In this document: one piece after another, positions 61,012-64,000 of the stretch
Numbering within the stretch: position 1 is the stretch's first letter
How the letters are laid out: each line of letters begins with the position of its first letter
Assembly: GCF_014154935.1 (NCBI RefSeq)
Contig: NZ_JACEHH010000022.1
Location: 1-64,000 of the forward strand
Direction: 5' to 3'
DNA: 64,000 bases
DNA from: Stieleria mannarensis
Lineage (GTDB): Bacteria > Planctomycetota > Planctomycetia > Pirellulales > Pirellulaceae
Notes under the pieces: model-generated
Database searches by the model: none
What the model was told of the DNA's origin: nothing
Seen by the model: the letters and a program-made list of their open reading frames with translations, nothing else
Made by a program: the position numbers and the translations under genes

Positions 61012-61866
61012 ATGAATCAAACCCACCGAATCGTTGCGACGCTGTTGATGTTTGCGTGGATGGGAACGGCGATGGCACAGGAAACCGCGACGCTGGTGGC
61101 GACGTTTCGCTACCTCGGCGATCCGCCCGCGACGCGCCGTATCACGCCCCATCTGGATCGACCGTGTTGCGGCCAAGTGCCGCTTTTGGATGAACGGTTG
61201 ATCGTCGACCCAGCCAACCATGGAATCCGGAATGTCGTCCTGTACGTCTACACGGGGCGGCGCGGCACGGTGCTGCCGAAGCAAGACTCACAGCCCGAGC
61301 AGCAACTGTTGACGATCAAGCACTGCCGATTCCAGCCCCACATTTTGCTCGCCCGCAAGGGCGACACGCTGCGTGTGGAAGACAACGATCCGGTGGGGCA
61401 CAACGCCAACTTTCAATTCTTTAACAACGCCCCACTGGGAATCACGCGGCCGGTCGGGGCACCGTGGCAGCGATCGTTGGAGGAATCCGAACCCGCCCCG
61501 GTTTCAATTCGTTGCAACATTCACCCTTGGATGAACGCCTGGATTCTGGTGTTGGACCATCGCTTGGCCGGCATCAGCGACGAAAACGGAAAACTGGAAA
61601 TCACCGGGTTACCGGTCGGAGAGCGAATCGTTTTTCGAACGTTCCATGAGAGTGCCAGAATCCAGCAGGTTGTCGTCAATGGAAAGAACGAAACGTGGAA
61701 ATCCAGCAAATTCGAACGCGTGCTCGATCCGGGGGTGAACGATCTGGGCGTGGTCGAGATTCAGGCCTCGGCATTCAAGATCGATCCGAAGTTAGGTTCG
61801 CCGCGTGCAGAAGATGGGACGGAAGATGACAGAAAAATGGGGGGCAGAAAAATGGGGAGGAGTTGA
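61012..61866 (+). CDS. Secreted cupredoxin-like protein
   Basis: A 284-residue protein with a signal peptide (MNQTHRIVATLLMFAWMGTAMA). A cupredoxin-type beta-sandwich is suggested by RPCCGQVPLLDERLIVDP, IKHCRFQPHILLARKGDTL, DNDPVGHNANFQFFN and SIRCNIHPWMNAWILVLD, the last pair giving Cys-Asn-Ile-His-Pro-Trp-Met, the copper-ligand arrangement of plastocyanin-like and methylamine-utilisation proteins. A carboxypeptidase regulatory-like strand (AGISDENGKLEITGLPVGER) follows. It may carry electrons for the secreted cytochromes. The last 15 or so residues (EDDRKMGGRKMGRS) are encoded by a palindromic repeat arm, so the natural C-terminus may be upstream. Confidence 0.85.
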   Translation: MNQTHRIVATLLMFAWMGTAMAQETATLVATFRYLGDPPATRRITPHLDRPCCGQVPLLDERLIVDPANHGIRNVVLYVYTGRRGTVLPKQDSQPEQQLLTIKHCRFQPHILLARKGDTLRVEDNDPVGHNANFQFFNNAPLGITRPVGAPWQRSLEESEPAPVSIRCNIHPWMNAWILVLDHRLAGISDENGKLEITGLPVGERIVFRTFHESARIQQVVVNGKNETWKSSKFERVLDPGVNDLGVVEIQASAFKIDPKLGSPRAEDGTEDDRKMGGRKMGRS

Positions 61867-61966
61867 CCAACCGTCGGCTCGCCACTGCTAACAGAAAATC
61901 TCGTCGTCCTCGTATTCCTGTTTGACATCCGGCACAATATTTTTCTGCCCCCCATTTTTCTGTTAC
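61828..61966. repeat. Long-arm inverted repeat between convergent genes
   Basis: Arm 1 (61828-61853, acagaaaaatgggggg then cagaaaaat) and arm 2 (61938-61966) are perfect inverse complements over 25 bp, with an 84-bp loop. Arm 1 lies inside the 3' end of the cupredoxin-like gene, and arm 2 ends just before the kinase stop at 61969. It can act as a two-way transcript end. Related ggcagaatgat motifs occur at about 5804-5831. Confidence 0.88.
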
Positions 61967-61968
61967 TT

Positions 61969-63918
61969 CTACCCTGCATCTGCGCGCTCTTTGAATTCCA
62001 ATTCATCCAGCTGAACGTCGGCGAAGAATGCTTGCGGCCGGTCGGCGGTCTGGGGTCGGTTTTCGTGGACCACCAGTCGAATGGCGCTGCCGTTGGCGAC
62101 GTCTTCGACGGGCAGGGAACCGATGAACTTTTCTTCCAAGAAAACAAACCAATCGTCGCGTTGGCGTTCGATGTCGATGACGTGAAAGCGGTCGAGCATG
62201 GTTGGAAGTGCCTCAGACTGGAACACTACATCGACGTCCCCGAAATCGGACGTTTTTGTGCCCACTTGATAGCGATCGCCCTGCAGACGCACACAGCCTC
62301 GCCGGGAGAAGGGTTCGGCGGGATCGAAGGCAAAATCGATGTCCACGACGCTGCTTTCCGTCTGTGGCCAAACGAACAAGCTGATGCGTGGGATGGTGTT
62401 GGTGGTGTAGCGTCGTGTCAGTGCACCTTTGGGCGTGACGCAAGCGATCGCCGTGGACGCGTCGGGGGCTTGCAGTGTGTTCCAAGCCCCGACCATCGAT
62501 CCACCGACGTCCCAACCACTGAGCGTGACGCCGTCAAACAGCGGCACACTTCCGACCACTCGGGTCGGGACTCGCACCGCCGGCAAGGAGCGATTGTATT
62601 GGACCACGCCGATTAAAAAGGCGGCCAGTGCAAGGATTCCGACGGCGCAGAACGAGCGAACGAATCGGGTGCGACGCGTCCTCCTGACGCGATGCAGATC
62701 GATCGTCTGCGTCACGCTGTCGCCGGAAGATGTCACGCCGCTGGCCGTGGACGTTGACGTCGCTGCGTCGGCCAAAGGCAACGCGCGTTCGACGGTCGGC
62801 TGCGCGCTGATCCATCCGCGGCGGGCGGGTTCGTTGTCCGCACTCGATGGCACCGTGGTCGGCACCGTCGCCGCCGTCGGATCGGCGTTTCCCATCAGGG
62901 CGTCGATCGCATCAATCAATTGTTGGTAACTTGCCGGACGGACCTCCGGATCGGGATCGAGCAAGTCGATCAGCAGCGACATCTGGTCCTCCGGCAACTT
63001 GATCGGCAAATCGTCGGGATGAACCAGCAGTCGCTCGGATTTTTGCTGGTACAGCGCGGCGATGCTGCGACCTTGATGTGGCGGTTTTCCGAACAACAGG
63101 TGCCAGGCGGTTGCCCCCAAGGAAAACATGTCGGTGCGAAAATCGACCTCGCGGCCACCGAACTGCTCGGGGGACATGTACGCGGGGCTTCCCATGACTT
63201 TTTCGCCCGTTGTGATTTTTAATTGCTCGGCACTTTGGTCGGCAAACATCGCCAGCCCGAAATCGGCGATCTTGACAATCTCGGTCTTCGTCGCCGAACC
63301 CTCCGGCGGTGGCAGCAGAAGCAGGTTGGCCGGTTTGATGTCACGATGGATCAAATTCTGGCCGACGGCATGCAACAGCCCCGATGCGACCTGCCGCACG
63401 ATCGACCAGACAGCTTGCGGGGGCAGGAAGCCGGCTTCTCTGACGACTTGTTCGCAGGTTTTTCCCGGGACAAATTCCATCGCAAAGTAGTAGCGCCCGT
63501 CGTGCTTGCCGAAATTAAACGCCTGGACGATGTTGGGATGTCGCAATCGGGCAAGCGCCTTGGCCTCACGTTCAAATCGTGCCGCGGCGTTCGGATGGGC
63601 CACATTGCCGGCCATGATGATCTTCAACGCGACGACGCGTTCCAGATCGGTCTGCACCGCACGGTACACCGCCCCCATGCCGCCGCGGCCGACCAGATCC
63701 ACGATCTGGTACCCCGGAACCGTGGCCGAGGGAAACTGCAGTGCGTGAACGATGTCGACGTCCGCCGGCGTCAGTAGACCGCGTTGGAGTGCCAACTGGG
63801 AGATGCCCGGTCCGTCCACCCCAAACTGCTGCTCCAACGATTTCGCGTCGGTTTCTTTCAGCAACTGAAGCTCGAGACAGGTTTCGATAAACCTCCGCTC
63901 TTGGTCGACGATCGGCAT
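61969..63918 (-). CDS. PknB-type Ser/Thr protein kinase with C-terminal DUF1080-like domain
   Basis: A 649-residue membrane-bound kinase. Residues 1-65 form an N-terminal helical segment. The kinase domain (about 68-345) is intact: Gly-loop VGRGGMGAVYRA, VALKII lysine, HRDIKPANLLL catalytic loop, IADFGLA and MSPEQFGG. A low-complexity linker with many Thr/Ala follows, then a single membrane segment (FCAVGILALAAFLIGVV, about 435). The extracytoplasmic part (about 465-649) resembles DUF1080/LamG (VPLFDGVTLSGWDVGG ... RLVVHENR). It would sense a glycan-like ligand and phosphorylate cytoplasmic proteins. The partial gene upstream ends 27 bp before its start, so they may share an operon. Confidence 0.92.
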   Translation of the reverse strand: MPIVDQERRFIETCLELQLLKETDAKSLEQQFGVDGPGISQLALQRGLLTPADVDIVHALQFPSATVPGYQIVDLVGRGGMGAVYRAVQTDLERVVALKIIMAGNVAHPNAAARFEREAKALARLRHPNIVQAFNFGKHDGRYYFAMEFVPGKTCEQVVREAGFLPPQAVWSIVRQVASGLLHAVGQNLIHRDIKPANLLLLPPPEGSATKTEIVKIADFGLAMFADQSAEQLKITTGEKVMGSPAYMSPEQFGGREVDFRTDMFSLGATAWHLLFGKPPHQGRSIAALYQQKSERLLVHPDDLPIKLPEDQMSLLIDLLDPDPEVRPASYQQLIDAIDALMGNADPTAATVPTTVPSSADNEPARRGWISAQPTVERALPLADAATSTSTASGVTSSGDSVTQTIDLHRVRRTRRTRFVRSFCAVGILALAAFLIGVVQYNRSLPAVRVPTRVVGSVPLFDGVTLSGWDVGGSMVGAWNTLQAPDASTAIACVTPKGALTRRYTTNTIPRISLFVWPQTESSVVDIDFAFDPAEPFSRRGCVRLQGDRYQVGTKTSDFGDVDVVFQSEALPTMLDRFHVIDIERQRDDWFVFLEEKFIGSLPVEDVANGSAIRLVVHENRPQTADRPQAFFADVQLDELEFKERADAG

Positions 63919-63945
63919 GTTCGGGCGCGAGTATCGGGGAGACGA

Positions 63946-64000
63946 CTATTGATTCAACTGACCCAATTGCCGAAGCACCGAGTCGACGGTGGGGCGGTCG
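63946..64000 (-). CDS. C-terminal end of a gene running off the window
   Basis: Only the last 17 residues and stop are inside the window (RPTVDSVLRQLGQLNQ, then TAG). Reading is on the minus strand, 27 bp before the kinase start, so it is probably its operon partner. The residues are too few for a family call. Confidence 0.55.
   Translation of the reverse strand, partial: DRPTVDSVLRQLGQLNQ

Overview
The window reads as a chromosomal segment of a planctomycete, most likely Pirellulaceae (Rhodopirellula/Stieleria-like). The basis is family content: Planctomycete-type cytochrome c proteins (DUF1592/1587/1585, DUF1549/1553), a DUF1501 protein, DUF1559 pseudopilin-like protein, DUF1080 proteins, three sulfatase domains, a CRTAC1-like TPR/FG-GAP lipoprotein, a PknB-type kinase and a probable DUF1598 protein. 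GC is high, genes are mostly single or in short runs on both strands, and spacers are rich in palindromic repeats.

Layout. 0-14 kb: a DUF1592 cytochrome, a five-unit 80-bp tandem palindromic array, the KDPG aldolase / KDG kinase pair, a sulfatase, the DUF1549/DUF1553 + DUF1501 pair and an aldehyde dehydrogenase. 14-27 kb: a small lipoprotein, a DUF1559 protein with a clear terminator, the CRTAC1-like lipoprotein, an S9 peptidase, a decayed patch holding a kinase-like pseudogene beside tRNA-Leu(GAG), a lipase-like lipoprotein and csrA. 27-33 kb: a two-PDZ protein, then a degenerate HATPase-like protein followed by FliF-like and FliG-like proteins. 33-45 kb: a DUF1080-esterase fusion, an O-methyltransferase, a DUF1810 protein, a large secreted thioredoxin-fold protein, an MnmD-like methyltransferase and a 1511-residue sulfatase / PVC-dehydrogenase / cytochrome c fusion. 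45-53 kb: a minus-strand glycan locus in the order WbqC-like, two paralogous beta-propeller proteins, GNAT, SAM methyltransferase, DegT aminotransferase and TPR-OGT; the first four are overlapping or nearly abutting. 53-64 kb: a small membrane protein, a GNAT-DUF952 fusion, a probable DUF1598 protein, a DUF1080 protein, an OPT transporter, a sulfatase, a cupredoxin-like protein, a Ser/Thr kinase and the 3' end of one more gene.

How the genes work together (inference): sulfatases, DUF1080 proteins, secreted cytochromes, the aldehyde dehydrogenase and the KDG/KDPG pair fit degradation of sulfated and uronic-acid polysaccharides. The 45-53 kb block fits synthesis of a surface glycan. The HATPase/FliF/FliG trio fits a flagellar or flagellum-derived membrane ring separated from other flagellar genes.

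At least five families of short palindromic elements recur across the window. Two of them have been read into the 3' ends of coding genes. Nothing in the window is a complete mobile element, CRISPR array or rRNA operon.
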